This document shows positions 33,006 to 42,830 of a stretch of 64,000 nt of DNA, piece by piece. This stretch comes from Bacteroidales bacterium (GTDB lineage Bacteria; Bacteroidota; Bacteroidia; Bacteroidales; UBA932). A program made the translations under genes and the position numbers. The stretch is taken from contig JALCST010000006.1 in the NCBI GenBank assembly GCA_022653675.1, positions 1-64,000 of the forward strand, in the 5' to 3' direction. The notes under the pieces are model-generated. The model saw only the letters and a program-made list of their open reading frames with translations, did not search any database and was not told the DNA's origin. Within the stretch, counting starts at the first letter, position 1, and each line of letters begins with the position of its first letter.

Positions 33006-35678
33006 ATGAAATTTTGTCGTTTTCTGATTGTCGCGGCGTCGATTTCCGTTCTTGTTTCCTGTACAGGCGAAAGGGGGCATCTCATTTCAAACCGTTCGTA
33101 TCGCATGGAGGTCGGTAAGGATTTCGCAAGCCGCCGCAAGCTTCTTGCAAACGATAGCGCCAGTTTCGGCGTCTTCGGCAGGCACCTTACGACTGAAGAG
33201 AGGGAGGCCATGGAGTTCATCTACGCGTATTCCCCGCTCGGCGACATCACGTTGCATGACGGCGATTATTTCTATCGCAATGTAAGGCAGACTTTCGAAG
33301 CCAGGAGAAGGATGCCTTGGGGAGATTCCATACCGGAATACATTTTCAGGCATTACGTCATGCCCTTGCGCATAAACAACGAATCTCTCGACATGTCGCG
33401 CGTGGATTTTTACGACGAACTTTGCAAGAGGGTTGCCGGGAAAAGCATGGAACAGGCGGCTCTCGAAGTGAACCACTGGTGCCACGAGCATGTGAACTAC
33501 CAGCCTACGGATGCCCGTACGGCTTCTCCCGAGGCTTTGATGAAACGCGCTTACGGAAGATGCGGTGAGGAGACCGTATTTGCCGCCGCCGCCCTGCGTT
33601 CCGTCTGCATACCCGCCCGCCAGGTCTATACTCCCCGCTGGGCGCATTGCGACGACAACCATGCATGGCTGGAAGTCTGGATTGACGGGAAGTGGCATTA
33701 CATGGGGGCGTGCGAACCGGCACCGCGCCTCGACGAGGCGTGGTTCACATATTCTGCCGGCAGGGGACTGTATATGGAAGTGAAGGTTTTCGGAAAATAT
33801 TCCGGGGAAGAGGATATCGTAATTCAGGATTCGCTCGTGGCACGCATCAACGCTACTGCCAATTACGCTCCCGTCGCCCGGCCTGCCGTGAAGGCCGTCG
33901 ACGTAGAGGGCAAACCCGTCGCTGGGGCGTATGTGTTTTATAAAGTCTACAACTATGCCGAATACCATACCGTCTTTACCGGAAAGACCGATTCCAGGGG
34001 GGAAGCTTGTTTTTCCATGGGTAAAGGCGATTGGATCATACGTGTTTCCGATCCTGCGACGCAAAACTACGGCATCGTCGAGGCCAATCCGTCGGACACG
34101 TCCGTGATAGTGGTCGCGCTGGACAGAAAGGAGGGGGACGAATATTTCGAAAGGCATGAAATCGTCCCTCCCGCAGGAACCCCGTTCCCGAGGGACATGG
34201 ATTCTCCCGAAGAGAGGCGGAACAGGGAGAGGATCGCGCATGAGGATACGATCAGGGAGGCGTTCGTATCTGCTTTCCCGAAAAGTTGTTCCGAAGCAAT
34301 GTCCCGATATGATTTCGAGTCAGCGTCGGATACCTCCGGTATGAAGTCGGTCATGCTCGGCGACCGTTCGGTTTTCGATCCTTCAGTCCTTGACCGTGCC
34401 GTGAAGGTCTCTTGCGGCAACTGGAGGATGATACCTGAAGTCCTAAACGGTGCCGCCCTCGCCGGACGTCGATATCTTGCTATTGCGGTTAGCCTGCTTA
34501 ATTCTCTTTGCGACAAGGATTTGCAGGATGCCGAGGCGGATGTGCTCGTCTCGCACACATTGTGGTACGGAACCGATTCTTGCAGGGCCGGTTATGATCC
34601 GGCTTTCGCCGCCTCGTACATAGTGTCGCCGAGAATAGGGACTGAGGAACTGACTTCGTGGAGGAAAGCCGTTTCGGGCTGGCTCGGATCCCATGGTGCC
34701 GGGAATGCGGACGAACTTGCGGAAGCCGTGAGATCCATGAGGGTAGATAACTCTACTACCAGGGGAGACGTCTTCATGACTCCCGAAGCTGTCGCCAGAT
34801 TTGGGGTTTGCGATTCCGTCTCGAGAGAGATGTTTTACGTGGCTGCCGCCAGGACCCTTCGCATCCCTTCCAGGCTCAGTCCCGTGGATGGGAAACCACA
34901 AATTTTCGAGGACGGGAAATGGATTACCGTGGAACTTGGAAAGGGAATCGAACACGATCCATCCGATTACGGTTCGCTGATGCTTACCTGCAAGGGAGGC
35001 GCAGTGGAAGACCCTCAATATTATATAAACTTCACCCTCTCCAAGCTGGAAGGCGGACGAATGAGGCTTCTCGACCTGGGAGGATCTTCGGAAGGGGATA
35101 TGGGCGACAACCTGCGGTGCAGCCATATTTTCAGGGAGCCGGTCCGGCTCGAATCCGGCAACTATTTCCTCGTTACCGGCAACCGCCGTTCAGACGGAAG
35201 CGTAGTCTCGTCAATCCGTTCCTTCAACATAGAAAAAGGGAAGGAGAGGGATTTGGATTTCAGAATAGAATCCGCTGCTTCCCTGCCTGTAGGTTATATT
35301 CCCGCAGCCGAGGCTGCGAAGCTTTTCGGAGGCAAGGGTTATTCCGTCGTTCTGTTGCTCGCTTCGGGGAGCGAACCTTCAACGCATCTGATGAACGATT
35401 TCGCAGTCATGAGGGGAGATTTCGAAAGAGTGAAGGCACCGTTCAGGGTTTACTGCGATGACAGGAAGTCGGCTGCCGAAGCTGAAAATGGCATGCTTCC
35501 GGGAAATGCGGTTTACGGAGTTGACGAAGGCGGGAGTATTTTCGAAGAGCTGACTTCTAAACTGCACCTGCAGAGGGAATATCCAGTGGTTGTGATAGGC
35601 AATGCCGAAGGGGAGATAGCCTATGCTTCGAGCGGATATGGAATCAACCAGGGAGTCAGGATATTGAAATATTTCTAA
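33006..35678 (+). CDS. Transglutaminase-like lipoprotein with thioredoxin-like C-terminus
   Basis: An 890-residue lipoprotein (signal [14 protein letters not shown]). The transglutaminase-like core has Cys186 (YGRCGEET), His219 ([11 protein letters not shown]) and the acidic position in [14 protein letters not shown]. It is followed by a carboxypeptidase-regulatory-like segment ([16 protein letters not shown]). The last about 110 residues ([13 protein letters not shown] to [15 protein letters not shown]) look like a thioredoxin fold without the redox cysteines. It lies 10 bp after the barrel protein, so it likely belongs to the same operon. Peptidase or amidase activity on a surface substrate is plausible but unproven. 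Confidence 0.8.
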   Translation: MKFCRFLIVAASISVLVSCTGERGHLISNRSYRMEVGKDFASRRKLLANDSASFGVFGRHLTTEEREAMEFIYAYSPLGDITLHDGDYFYRNVRQTFEARRRMPWGDSIPEYIFRHYVMPLRINNESLDMSRVDFYDELCKRVAGKSMEQAALEVNHWCHEHVNYQPTDARTASPEALMKRAYGRCGEETVFAAAALRSVCIPARQVYTPRWAHCDDNHAWLEVWIDGKWHYMGACEPAPRLDEAWFTYSAGRGLYMEVKVFGKYSGEEDIVIQDSLVARINATANYAPVARPAVKAVDVEGKPVAGAYVFYKVYNYAEYHTVFTGKTDSRGEACFSMGKGDWIIRVSDPATQNYGIVEANPSDTSVIVVALDRKEGDEYFERHEIVPPAGTPFPRDMDSPEERRNRERIAHEDTIREAFVSAFPKSCSEAMSRYDFESASDTSGMKSVMLGDRSVFDPSVLDRAVKVSCGNWRMIPEVLNGAALAGRRYLAIAVSLLNSLCDKDLQDAEADVLVSHTLWYGTDSCRAGYDPAFAASYIVSPRIGTEELTSWRKAVSGWLGSHGAGNADELAEAVRSMRVDNSTTRGDVFMTPEAVARFGVCDSVSREMFYVAAARTLRIPSRLSPVDGKPQIFEDGKWITVELGKGIEHDPSDYGSLMLTCKGGAVEDPQYYINFTLSKLEGGRMRLLDLGGSSEGDMGDNLRCSHIFREPVRLESGNYFLVTGNRRSDGSVVSSIRSFNIEKGKERDLDFRIESAASLPVGYIPAAEAAKLFGGKGYSVVLLLASGSEPSTHLMNDFAVMRGDFERVKAPFRVYCDDRKSAAEAENGMLPGNAVYGVDEGGSIFEELTSKLHLQREYPVVVIGNAEGEIAYASSGYGINQGVRILKYF

Positions 35679-36277
35679 CAGAGAGGTCCCGATGAGTCGC
35701 CGTTCTCGTCGCTAACGTCGGTGCAGGCCAGGTAACATCTGCGGCAAAGGGGTTCGTAAATGTCCTGTTCGCCGAGAACGACCAGTTTGTCGCTGTCGCT
35801 TTTCCTGTGGGAGAATTCCGCCAGGTCTCCGCATCTGACGCAAATGGCATGGACTTTCGTTACTTCGTCGGCTACCGCCATCAGGTCGGGCATCGGGCCG
35901 AAAGGTTTTCCCTTGAAATCCATGTCGAGACCCGCAACTATGACGCGCACTCCGTTATTGGCGAGTTGCAGGCATACATCTACGATTCCCTTGTCGAAAA
36001 ACTGGGCTTCATCGATGCCTACCACATCCACGTCTCCTGTTAGAAGGGTGATTGCCGTTGAAGAATCGACAGGAGTGGAAACGATGGTATTCGAATCGTG
36101 CGATACTACTTCTTCGTCCGAATAACGTGTGTCTATTTTTGGTTTGAATATCTCTACTCTCAGCCTTGCGAACTTGGCGCGCTTCAGTCGCCTGATGAGT
36201 TCCTCGGTCTTGCCTGAAAACATAGAACCGCAGATAACCTCAATGGAACCAGCATTTTTTGTGTTTTCCAGAAACAT
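35675..36277 (-). CDS. tdk: Thymidine kinase
   Basis: A 200-residue type II thymidine kinase that phosphorylates thymidine for salvage. The P-loop GSMFSGKT is at residues 17-24, DEAQFF follows, and the zinc-binding cysteines appear as CVRC and CRRC. ATG 36277 fits the family length; an upstream frame would run through the promoter. Its stop codon overlaps the stop of the convergent transglutaminase gene by 3 bp. Confidence 0.95.
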   Translation of the reverse strand: MFLENTKNAGSIEVICGSMFSGKTEELIRRLKRAKFARLRVEIFKPKIDTRYSDEEVVSHDSNTIVSTPVDSSTAITLLTGDVDVVGIDEAQFFDKGIVDVCLQLANNGVRVIVAGLDMDFKGKPFGPMPDLMAVADEVTKVHAICVRCGDLAEFSHRKSDSDKLVVLGEQDIYEPLCRRCYLACTDVSDENGDSSGPLC

Positions 36278-36283
36278 TTTGCC

Positions 36284-36306
36284 TATTTTTGCGTCAACCA
36301 AAGATA
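36284..36306. promoter_or_regulatory. Overlapping divergent promoters, tdk / rsmI
   Basis: TATTTTTG at 36284-36291 (plus, rsmI) and TATCTTTG on the minus strand at 36299-36306 (tdk) both match TAnnTTTG. Only 37 bp separate the two start codons, so the core promoters interpenetrate. Confidence 0.6.
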
Positions 36307-36314
36307 GGCAAAAT

Positions 36315-36986
36315 ATGTCAAAACTGTATATAGTCCCAACCCCGGTAGGGAACCTTGAAGACATGACCTTCAGGGCAGTGAAAGTGTTGCAGGATGCCGA
36401 TCTTATTCTAGCCGAGGATACCCGGACAAGCAGCGTGCTTTTCAGGCGTTACGGAATTACCACCCATGCCGAGAGCCATCACAAGTTTAACGAGCACGCC
36501 ACTGTAGGTATCATAAGGGACAGGATACTTGCAGGTCTGAATGTCGCCCTTGTCAGCGACGCAGGTACGCCTGGCATATCCGATCCCGGGTTTCTTCTCG
36601 TACGCACCTGTGTCGAAGCGGGGATAGAGGTTGAAACCCTTCCCGGAGCTACGGCGTGCATACCGGCCGTTGTTAATTCCGGATTTCCCTGCGACCGTTT
36701 CTGCTTCGAAGGGTTCCTGCCGGTCAAAAAAGGACGTCAGACGCGTTTGGCGGAACTTTCGGAGGAAAAGAGGACTATGGTCTTTTACGAGTCCCCGTTC
36801 CGTCTGGTGAAGACCCTTTCCCAAATGTGCATATCATTCGGTGATGACCGCCTTGCGGCTGTGTGCCGTGAAATATCCAAGATACACGATACCACCCACC
36901 GCGGAACATTGGCCGAGCTGCGCGACCTTTTCACTTCCGATGCTCCTAAGGGCGAAATTGTCCTCGTCGTAAAGGGGAAAGAGTGA
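36315..36986 (+). CDS. rsmI: 16S rRNA (cytidine-1402-2'-O)-methyltransferase
   Basis: A 223-residue SAM-dependent methyltransferase of the tetrapyrrole-methylase fold. Family motifs are [35 protein letters not shown] and YESPFRL. It methylates C1402 in the decoding centre of 16S rRNA. ATG 36315 starts directly at the conserved SKLYIVPTP. The 3' end overlaps the convergent HhH gene by 41 bp. Confidence 0.94.
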   Translation: MSKLYIVPTPVGNLEDMTFRAVKVLQDADLILAEDTRTSSVLFRRYGITTHAESHHKFNEHATVGIIRDRILAGLNVALVSDAGTPGISDPGFLLVRTCVEAGIEVETLPGATACIPAVVNSGFPCDRFCFEGFLPVKKGRQTRLAELSEEKRTMVFYESPFRLVKTLSQMCISFGDDRLAAVCREISKIHDTTHRGTLAELRDLFTSDAPKGEIVLVVKGKE

Positions 36987-37845
36987 GTATGCCGTTCCTG
37001 ATCAGGTTGCCGATAGTCCACTCCGCCGTATCGCAAGTCCTTTTGAAACGCTCTATTTCTTTTGCGGCGTAGGTCCCTATGTAAGGATGCTTTGCCAGAG
37101 AATCGCTGCTCATTTTCCATATGTCCAGAGGATTGAAAGTGGATGAATCGATCCTGACGCACTCCTTTAAGCGTTCATATGTCTCTTCCCTCATTCCCTT
37201 GACCTCCTTAAGTTGCCCGATGTCGGAATACCCTCCCAGCGATTTCCTGTATTTGAGGATCGATGAAGCGTAATAGGGACCTATACCGGGCAATGCGTCG
37301 AGCTGTGCGGAGTCGGCGGAGTTCAGGTCGAGAGCGGTAACCCGTATGTAGGGCTCTAGCTTGGTATACATGGAATCAGAGACCGTGTACATCCGTTTGA
37401 AATCGCACTTGCTGAAGAACTTGCCTCCGGCTTCGCGATATCTTATGATTGAAGCGGCCTGTCTCGAAGACAACCCGAGCCGTTCGAATTCATCCTGCGT
37501 GGCGATATTCGGGTCGAAAGGGAACGGTTCGTATTCCACATGCCGCACGGCCGTCCCCTCATTGGCCGCAGTTTCCCCCCTACGGGAATCGGACCGGCCC
37601 TCGCTCCGGCTTTTCCGATCGCTTCCACTGTTTTGTCGGTAATTCCGTGATTCATGTTTGCCTCCGGAAGGCACGGGGTCTTTTTCGGAAACCGTTTCCT
37701 CTTCCTCAAGAGCAAACCCTCCTTTCTCCGGAGCCAGGAATTTTACCATAAACAGTGCGGACTGAAGTCCTATCACAAAAAAAACGAGAGCTACGACGCC
37801 TGTTGCCGCGGCCCTCCCGAATTTGTCTTTTCTCTCTCCCCTCAT
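36946..37845 (-). CDS. Helix-hairpin-helix (ComEA-like) membrane protein
   Basis: A 299-residue protein. One N-terminal membrane helix (VVALVFFVIGLQSALFMV) is followed by a charged, low-complexity linker (about 45-100, rich in Arg/Ser/Glu). Repeated helix-hairpin-helix motifs follow, seen in DALPGIGPYYASSIL, EVKGMREETYERL and AKHPYIGTYAAKEI. HhH domains bind DNA without sequence specificity; in ComEA this serves DNA uptake, but here the role is inference. It diverges from the ABC exporter operon. Confidence 0.82.
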   Translation of the reverse strand: MRGERKDKFGRAAATGVVALVFFVIGLQSALFMVKFLAPEKGGFALEEEETVSEKDPVPSGGKHESRNYRQNSGSDRKSRSEGRSDSRRGETAANEGTAVRHVEYEPFPFDPNIATQDEFERLGLSSRQAASIIRYREAGGKFFSKCDFKRMYTVSDSMYTKLEPYIRVTALDLNSADSAQLDALPGIGPYYASSILKYRKSLGGYSDIGQLKEVKGMREETYERLKECVRIDSSTFNPLDIWKMSSDSLAKHPYIGTYAAKEIERFKRTCDTAEWTIGNLIRNGILTLSPLRRGQFRP

Positions 37846-37861
37846 CTTTCCCTACTTTCCC

Positions 37862-37869
37862 CAAAGTTA
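37862..37869 (-). promoter_or_regulatory. -7 box of the HhH gene
   Basis: The minus strand reads TAACTTTG, matching TAnnTTTG, 17 bp upstream of the start codon at 37845. Confidence 0.5.
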
Positions 37870-37877
37870 GCGAGAGG

Positions 37878-37909
37878 TTTGAAAAAGACAATATTTTTCA
37901 ATACTTTTG
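37878..37909 (+). promoter_or_regulatory. Promoter of the ABC exporter operon
   Basis: TTTG (37878-37881) and TACTTTTG (37902-37909) are separated by 20 bp, a full -33/-7 pair. The start codon (GTG 37956) follows 46 bp later. Confidence 0.65.
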
Positions 37910-37955
37910 TCATCAACATACTAATTGCGGTCGAAGCCGCATAATACGATTTACC

Positions 37956-38867
37956 GTGAGCGATTCAATTATCCGGTGCGAACACATCGTAAAGAAATAC
38001 GGGAATTTCACAGCCCTGAACGATGTCTCAATAGATGTTCCCAGCGGGGAAATCTTCGGCCTTCTGGGCCCAAACGGAGCCGGCAAAACTACTACAATCA
38101 GAATAATCAACCGCATCATCAAACCTGATTCGGGCAACGTCCTGTTCAACGGTGACCAAATGAATGACGATGATGTACGCAGGATAGGCTATCTTCCTGA
38201 AGAAAGGGGCCTTTACAGGAAAATGAAAGTTGGTGAGCAATGCATATATTTCGCCAGGCTCAAGGGTATGTCGCGTCAGGATGCCATAACCGAACTGCAC
38301 AAATGGTTCAGGAAATTCCAGATCACGAGTTGGTGGAACAGGAAAGTTGAAGAACTTTCCAAAGGCATGGCCCAAAAGATACAATTCATAAGCACCGTGG
38401 TACACAAGCCTAAACTGCTGATTCTCGACGAGCCTTTCAGCGGGTTCGATCCGGTGAATGCCCAACTTATCAGGGACGAGATACTGAATCTTAAAAATGA
38501 AGGGGCGACCATAATGCTTTCCACCCATAATATGGAGTCTGTAGAGCAGCTTTGTGACAATATCGCCCTGATCAACAAGTCCAAGCTCGTCGTAACGGGC
38601 AATACCGACGCAATCCGGAGGGAGTACGGCTTCAACAGGGTTGCCGTTACATACAAGTCAGAAAAGGAGACGGATCTGCCGGAATCGGAGCTTTATGCCC
38701 AGTCTTCAGATGACGAATACCACGGCATGAGACGCAAGATCATCGATGTTTCGGAAGGGGCGCCGAAGAGGGAGGTCATTTCATCCCTCAATTCCCTGCT
38801 CGAAATCTCCTCTTACGAGGAAGTTATACCGAGCATGAACGACATCTTCATCAAACTCGTAAGCTAA
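37956..38867 (+). CDS. ABC transporter ATP-binding protein
   Basis: A 303-residue ATPase. Walker A is GPNGAGKTT, the signature is LSKGMAQK (a variant of LSGGQ), Walker B is LLILDEPFSGFDP and the switch histidine follows in STHNMES. The C-terminal extension ends in the DIFIKLV motif usual for NatA/YhaQ-type ATPases. No suitable ATG precedes the conserved IIRCEHIVKKYG, and GTG 37956 is placed correctly after the promoter. It works with the permease 10 bp downstream. Confidence 0.9.
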   Translation: MSDSIIRCEHIVKKYGNFTALNDVSIDVPSGEIFGLLGPNGAGKTTTIRIINRIIKPDSGNVLFNGDQMNDDDVRRIGYLPEERGLYRKMKVGEQCIYFARLKGMSRQDAITELHKWFRKFQITSWWNRKVEELSKGMAQKIQFISTVVHKPKLLILDEPFSGFDPVNAQLIRDEILNLKNEGATIMLSTHNMESVEQLCDNIALINKSKLVVTGNTDAIRREYGFNRVAVTYKSEKETDLPESELYAQSSDDEYHGMRRKIIDVSEGAPKREVISSLNSLLEISSYEEVIPSMNDIFIKLVS

Positions 38868-38877
38868 AAGGAAGATC

Positions 38878-40251
38878 ATGAGACATCTTGAAACCATAAA
38901 CATAATCATCGGCAGGGAATTCTCCACGAGGGTAAAGAAGAAATCCTTCCTATGGATCACCCTCCTGACCCCTGTTTTCTTTGCCGCCTGTTTTATCATC
39001 CCCGTACTCATAATGAATACCAGCAAAGGGGAAAAAGGCCGCGTGATCAATGTGGTTGATCGTAGCGGGATAGTAGCTCCCGCACTCAAGAACAGCGAGG
39101 AGATGACTTTCGACATGCAGCCTGCCGATTCGGACATAGAATCCCTAAAGGGGGGACTTTCCGATAAGGAGGGTGCCTATGCCTTGGTATTGATTTCCCC
39201 GCTGGATTCCGCAGGGGATATTTCCGTAGTTTCCTATAGCAGGGAGCCTTTGAGCCTTGATGTCAGGAACGCCGTATCGGATGCAGTAAAAAAGCAGGTG
39301 GAGGATTACAAACTCAGGAAGTACGACATCGTGAACCTTGACAAGATACTTTCCGACATATCTTCCGACGTTAAATTCAATTCGATAACCATAACGAAAA
39401 AGGGTGAGAAGGAGGACAGCGTCGAAGTTTACATGGTAGTTTCCTACATCCTCAGCTTCATGATATACATGTTCATAGTTTTGTTTGGCGGCATGGTCAT
39501 GAGGAGTGTCATAGAGGAGAAGACATCCAGGGTGGTGGAAGTCATCGTATCTTCCGTCAAATCGGTGGACCTGATGATCGGCAAGATAGTCGGGGTGGCA
39601 CTTGTGGCATTGACGCAGTTCCTGATATGGATAGTTTTCACGGCAGTCCTGATAATAGGGTTCCAGGCCATAGTCGGGGTCGATTTCTTCAAAACTCCCG
39701 TTGCCCGGCCGGGAATGGAACAGGTCGTGGTCTCATCTGGAACGGACTTGGGAAGCAATATCCAGCAGCAGCTCAGCAATCCCGATTCCGAGATGGCGGG
39801 CATAGTCAAAAGCATAAAGGCCATAAATTTCCCTTACCTGATAGGATGTTTCCTGCTCTATTTCATCCTGGGATATATGCTTTATGCATCGATGTATGCT
39901 GCGGTAGGTTCGGCGGTCGACAACGAGACGGATACGCAGCAGCTTACCATACCAATTACGGCTCCGCTGATAATAGGTCTTTTCGTGATGCTGCAGGCAT
40001 TCCAGTATCCCGATGCCTCTGTGGCCGTATGGTGTTCCATAATACCATGGACATCGCCTATGGTGATGCTCGCGCGTCTGCCTTTCGGTAATGTTCCCGC
40101 ATGGCAGCTTACTCTTTCCCTCGTGCTTCTCTTTCTGACGTTTATCGGTACAGCATGGATCTCCGGAAAGATATATAGAGTGGGGATTCTATCTTACGGG
40201 AAGAAAGCCACGTGGAAAGATATGTTCAAATGGATGAAATATAAAAACTGA
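38878..40251 (+). CDS. ABC-2 type permease (NatB-like)
   Basis: A 457-residue permease. One N-terminal membrane helix (SFLWITLLTPVFFAACFIIPV) is followed by a large extracytoplasmic domain (about 45-185). Then come about five C-terminal helices, including EEKTSRVVEVIVSSVKS at the membrane entry. This layout is typical of sodium/drug exporter permeases of the NatB/YhaP group. The substrate is unknown. Its TGA overlaps the next gene's ATG by 1 bp. Confidence 0.88.
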   Translation: MRHLETINIIIGREFSTRVKKKSFLWITLLTPVFFAACFIIPVLIMNTSKGEKGRVINVVDRSGIVAPALKNSEEMTFDMQPADSDIESLKGGLSDKEGAYALVLISPLDSAGDISVVSYSREPLSLDVRNAVSDAVKKQVEDYKLRKYDIVNLDKILSDISSDVKFNSITITKKGEKEDSVEVYMVVSYILSFMIYMFIVLFGGMVMRSVIEEKTSRVVEVIVSSVKSVDLMIGKIVGVALVALTQFLIWIVFTAVLIIGFQAIVGVDFFKTPVARPGMEQVVVSSGTDLGSNIQQQLSNPDSEMAGIVKSIKAINFPYLIGCFLLYFILGYMLYASMYAAVGSAVDNETDTQQLTIPITAPLIIGLFVMLQAFQYPDASVAVWCSIIPWTSPMVMLARLPFGNVPAWQLTLSLVLLFLTFIGTAWISGKIYRVGILSYGKKATWKDMFKWMKYKN

Positions 40252-41048
40252 TGAGACACGGAAACTTTTATCCCTTTGCTGTTTTGACTGTAACGATGCT
40301 CGCGATGGCTTCGTGCGGCTCCACAGGCAAGACAACAAGGAGTAGCGGGGACTACAGGCTGGCATGGGAAAGGATTCCCATGGATTCGACTTATGACAGG
40401 ATAATCGACAGTTCAGCCACTAATCTTATTGACAGCTATGATTCACTTCTTTCTCCGCTCAAGAGGATCGTCTTTTACACCCGTTCCGAGCTGAGGTGCC
40501 ATCCGCCGGAGAGTACATTGTCCGATTTCCTGGTTGACTTATTGCGTGAATCGGCTGCGGAGAAGGTTGGACATGGTGTGGATATGTCACTTCTTAATTT
40601 CGGGGGTATCCGTACGGATATGCCTAAAGGTGCGGTACGCGTTTATGACATTTACTCCATATTGCCTTTCAATAATATGGTAATCGTTGCTAAGATCAAG
40701 GGGTCCGATTTGCGCAGGATGATATCCGACATCGTATCGATAGGTATCCAGCCCATGGGTGGCGTACGAATATCGGTCGAAGGAAAGAAAGTTGGGAGTG
40801 TCATCATAGGAGGAAAACCTATCGATGACGGAAAGGATTATTATGTGGCTACCGTCGATTTCCTTATGGATGGCGGCGACGGAATCTTCGTGAAGGATTA
40901 CGCCGAGTCTGTGGAAAATACGGGAGTGTATATGCGCGATCTTCTGATAGGATATTTCGATGCCGGAAAAATGAAGGAAGTTGATCCTGTGAAAGACGGA
41001 CGGGTTGTTTTGGCTGGGATGGATGAAAAAAAGGAGGATCAAAGATGA
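40251..41048 (+). CDS. 5'-nucleotidase C-terminal-domain lipoprotein
   Basis: A 265-residue lipoprotein (signal ending TMLAMASC). The body corresponds to the C-terminal nucleotide-binding domain of periplasmic 5'-nucleotidases: NFGGIRTDMPKGAV, YSILPFNNMVV-like, and TVDFLMDGGDGI. It lacks the metallophosphatase domain, which is encoded by the next gene with a 4-bp ATGA overlap. The two chains likely act together outside the cytoplasm on nucleotides or sugar nucleotides. Confidence 0.87.
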   Translation: MRHGNFYPFAVLTVTMLAMASCGSTGKTTRSSGDYRLAWERIPMDSTYDRIIDSSATNLIDSYDSLLSPLKRIVFYTRSELRCHPPESTLSDFLVDLLRESAAEKVGHGVDMSLLNFGGIRTDMPKGAVRVYDIYSILPFNNMVIVAKIKGSDLRRMISDIVSIGIQPMGGVRISVEGKKVGSVIIGGKPIDDGKDYYVATVDFLMDGGDGIFVKDYAESVENTGVYMRDLLIGYFDAGKMKEVDPVKDGRVVLAGMDEKKEDQR

Positions 41049-41896
41049 AAAGATATTTTATACGATATGCGGCAGTCATACTCTTGTTTTGCGTATTTCT
41101 GTTTGTCCCTTCGGTGGTTTCCGCACAAAAACTTGTTATTCTCCATACTAACGACACTCACAGTCAGATCGAACCTTTCAGGGTAGGGGAGTATAAGGGT
41201 ATGGGCGGAGTGGAACGCCGCCTTCAATTTTACGATTCCCAGTTCGAAAAATACGGAAGGGATCGCGTGCTGGTCCTCGATGCGGGAGATTTCAGCCAGG
41301 GTACCCCTTACTTCATGGTCGGTCACGGGGATATCGAGATAAAACTTTTGAATATCCTGCATACGGATGTCGTTACTTTGGGCAACCACGAATTCGACAA
41401 CGGGGTCTCGGAAATAGCCAGAAGGATAGGAATGGCCGATTTCCAAGTGGTTTGTGCCAATTGGGATTTTACGGGGACTTCCCTGGAAGGGCTCGTAAAA
41501 CCCTACGCTATCGTGGAAAGGGGAGGAATGAAGATAGGCATAATAGGTGCCACAACTACCTCTCTGCCTTCGGTTTGTTCGCCCGGGGATATTGTCGGGC
41601 TTAAACTGCTTCCTACTGTCGATACCATAAACTCGATTGCCGAGAAATTGAAGAAAAGGGAGAAATGCGATCTGGTAATTCTGTTATCCCATCTGGGATT
41701 CAACGGTGGAAACTTCAAACATCCTTCCGATTGTATCGTCGCTGCCAACAGCCGGGATATAGATATCATCATAGGAGGACATACCCATACATTCCTGAAG
41801 AAGGAATATCCTGTTAAGAACCTTGACGGTAAAGATGTAATGGTAACCCAGACAGGTTGCAAGGGCGTTTACATCGGGAAACTGTGCATTTATTGA
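41045..41896 (+). CDS. Metallophosphatase (5'-nucleotidase N-terminal domain)
   Basis: A 283-residue exported phosphoesterase. The signal peptide is AAVILLFCVFLFVPSVVSAQ. Dimetal motifs are LHTNDTHSQ, DAGDFSQG, TLGNHEFDNG and GGHTHTF. It ends where the catalytic domain ends, so the C-terminal domain is absent here and supplied by the preceding gene. Translation is coupled through ATGA. Confidence 0.9.
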   Translation: MKRYFIRYAAVILLFCVFLFVPSVVSAQKLVILHTNDTHSQIEPFRVGEYKGMGGVERRLQFYDSQFEKYGRDRVLVLDAGDFSQGTPYFMVGHGDIEIKLLNILHTDVVTLGNHEFDNGVSEIARRIGMADFQVVCANWDFTGTSLEGLVKPYAIVERGGMKIGIIGATTTSLPSVCSPGDIVGLKLLPTVDTINSIAEKLKKREKCDLVILLSHLGFNGGNFKHPSDCIVAANSRDIDIIIGGHTHTFLKKEYPVKNLDGKDVMVTQTGCKGVYIGKLCIY

Positions 41897-41906
41897 TAAA
41901 TGCTGC

Positions 41907-42311
41907 TCAATCGTTCTCTATTCTTAACTGTTGTATGTAATTTTTCCCGTTCTCTGATGTGCGAACGAATATGGTGACCCTGAAAGTCTCTCCACCCGCT
42001 TGAAGGGAACCTATGGCATATTTCATCGGCGCTTTTCCGCTCTTATGGAATATTATGAATTTCTTTGGCGTATATTCGTCGATGAAAGTCTTCATTATTA
42101 ATTTGGCTTGATTCTTACTGCAGTTGTTTACGTTTCCCAATACATCGAGTTCCAGGTTGTCTGCAAACCATGCTGCAAGGTTGTCGTACTGACCTGACTC
42201 GAGATATTTGGAGATGGGTACGAAAACATCCTGTCCACTCTGCGGCTGGGCCGACCCAGTTTGTGCGAAAATGAACATCCCCATCAAAGCTGCAAAAAGG
42301 AATTTCTTCAT
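41907..42311 (-). CDS. DUF4783-like secreted protein
   Basis: A 134-residue protein with signal peptide KKFLFAALMGMFIFAQTGSAQ. The mature part (SKYLESGQYDNLAAWFADNLEL, FIIFHKSGKAPMKYAIGSL) has the NTF2-like layout I associate with DUF4783. It ends 10 bp from the convergent metallophosphatase. Function unknown. Confidence 0.75.
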   Translation of the reverse strand: MKKFLFAALMGMFIFAQTGSAQPQSGQDVFVPISKYLESGQYDNLAAWFADNLELDVLGNVNNCSKNQAKLIMKTFIDEYTPKKFIIFHKSGKAPMKYAIGSLQAGGETFRVTIFVRTSENGKNYIQQLRIEND

Positions 42312-42368
42312 TATGCCATCTTAAGTAGATATCATGAAAAGTTAGCAAAAACCAAGCCAAATAATTAT

Positions 42369-42376
42369 TATTTTTG
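42369..42376 (+). promoter_or_regulatory. rlmH -7 box
   Basis: TATTTTTG matches TAnnTTTG and lies 19 bp before the chosen rlmH ATG at 42396, which supports that start. Confidence 0.55.
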
Positions 42377-42395
42377 TGTGTGGAAGGGGCTAGAT

Positions 42396-42821
42396 ATGAA
42401 GGTGACGCTTTTGCTGAAGGGTAAGACTACGGACTCTTATTTGAAGACCGGGATGGACGACTATGCCGCCCGCATAGGACGTTATGTGAATTTCGAAGTA
42501 GTGGAACTGAAAGATTCACAGGATCTTCTGAAAAAAATAAAGCCATCGGACCATCTCGTTCTACTCGATGAGAATGGAAATGCCTATGACAGCGTCAGTT
42601 GGGCACGACATTTGGAGAGTTTCTTCGTACACAGTTCCAAGGATTTGGTCTTTGCCGTCGGTGGCCCATACGGTTTTACGGCACGGGAGTATGCCAGGGG
42701 AGACGAAATGGTGTCGCTTTCGAAAATGACTTTTTCGCACCAATTGGTAAGAGTCATATTCCTGGAGCAGTTATACCGCGCTATGACCATAATTAAAGGC
42801 GAACCTTACCACCACCAGTAG
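42396..42821 (+). CDS. rlmH: 23S rRNA (pseudouridine-1915-N3)-methyltransferase
   Basis: A 141-residue SPOUT methyltransferase. Motifs are LLDENGNAYDS, FAVGGPYGF and LSKMTFSHQLVRVIFLEQLYRAMTI, with the C-terminal EPYHHQ. It is shorter than the usual about 155 residues because the loop after KDSQDLLKKI is trimmed; all active-site segments remain. It is followed 9 bp later by the large NtrY-like kinase. Confidence 0.93.
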   Translation: MKVTLLLKGKTTDSYLKTGMDDYAARIGRYVNFEVVELKDSQDLLKKIKPSDHLVLLDENGNAYDSVSWARHLESFFVHSSKDLVFAVGGPYGFTAREYARGDEMVSLSKMTFSHQLVRVIFLEQLYRAMTIIKGEPYHHQ

Positions 42822-42830
42822 ATTTCTGAT

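Noticed and set aside
33087-34241. A 384-codon frame antisense to the 890-residue transglutaminase gene
   Set aside because: The sense frame has a lipoprotein signal and catalytic motifs; the antisense frame has neither.
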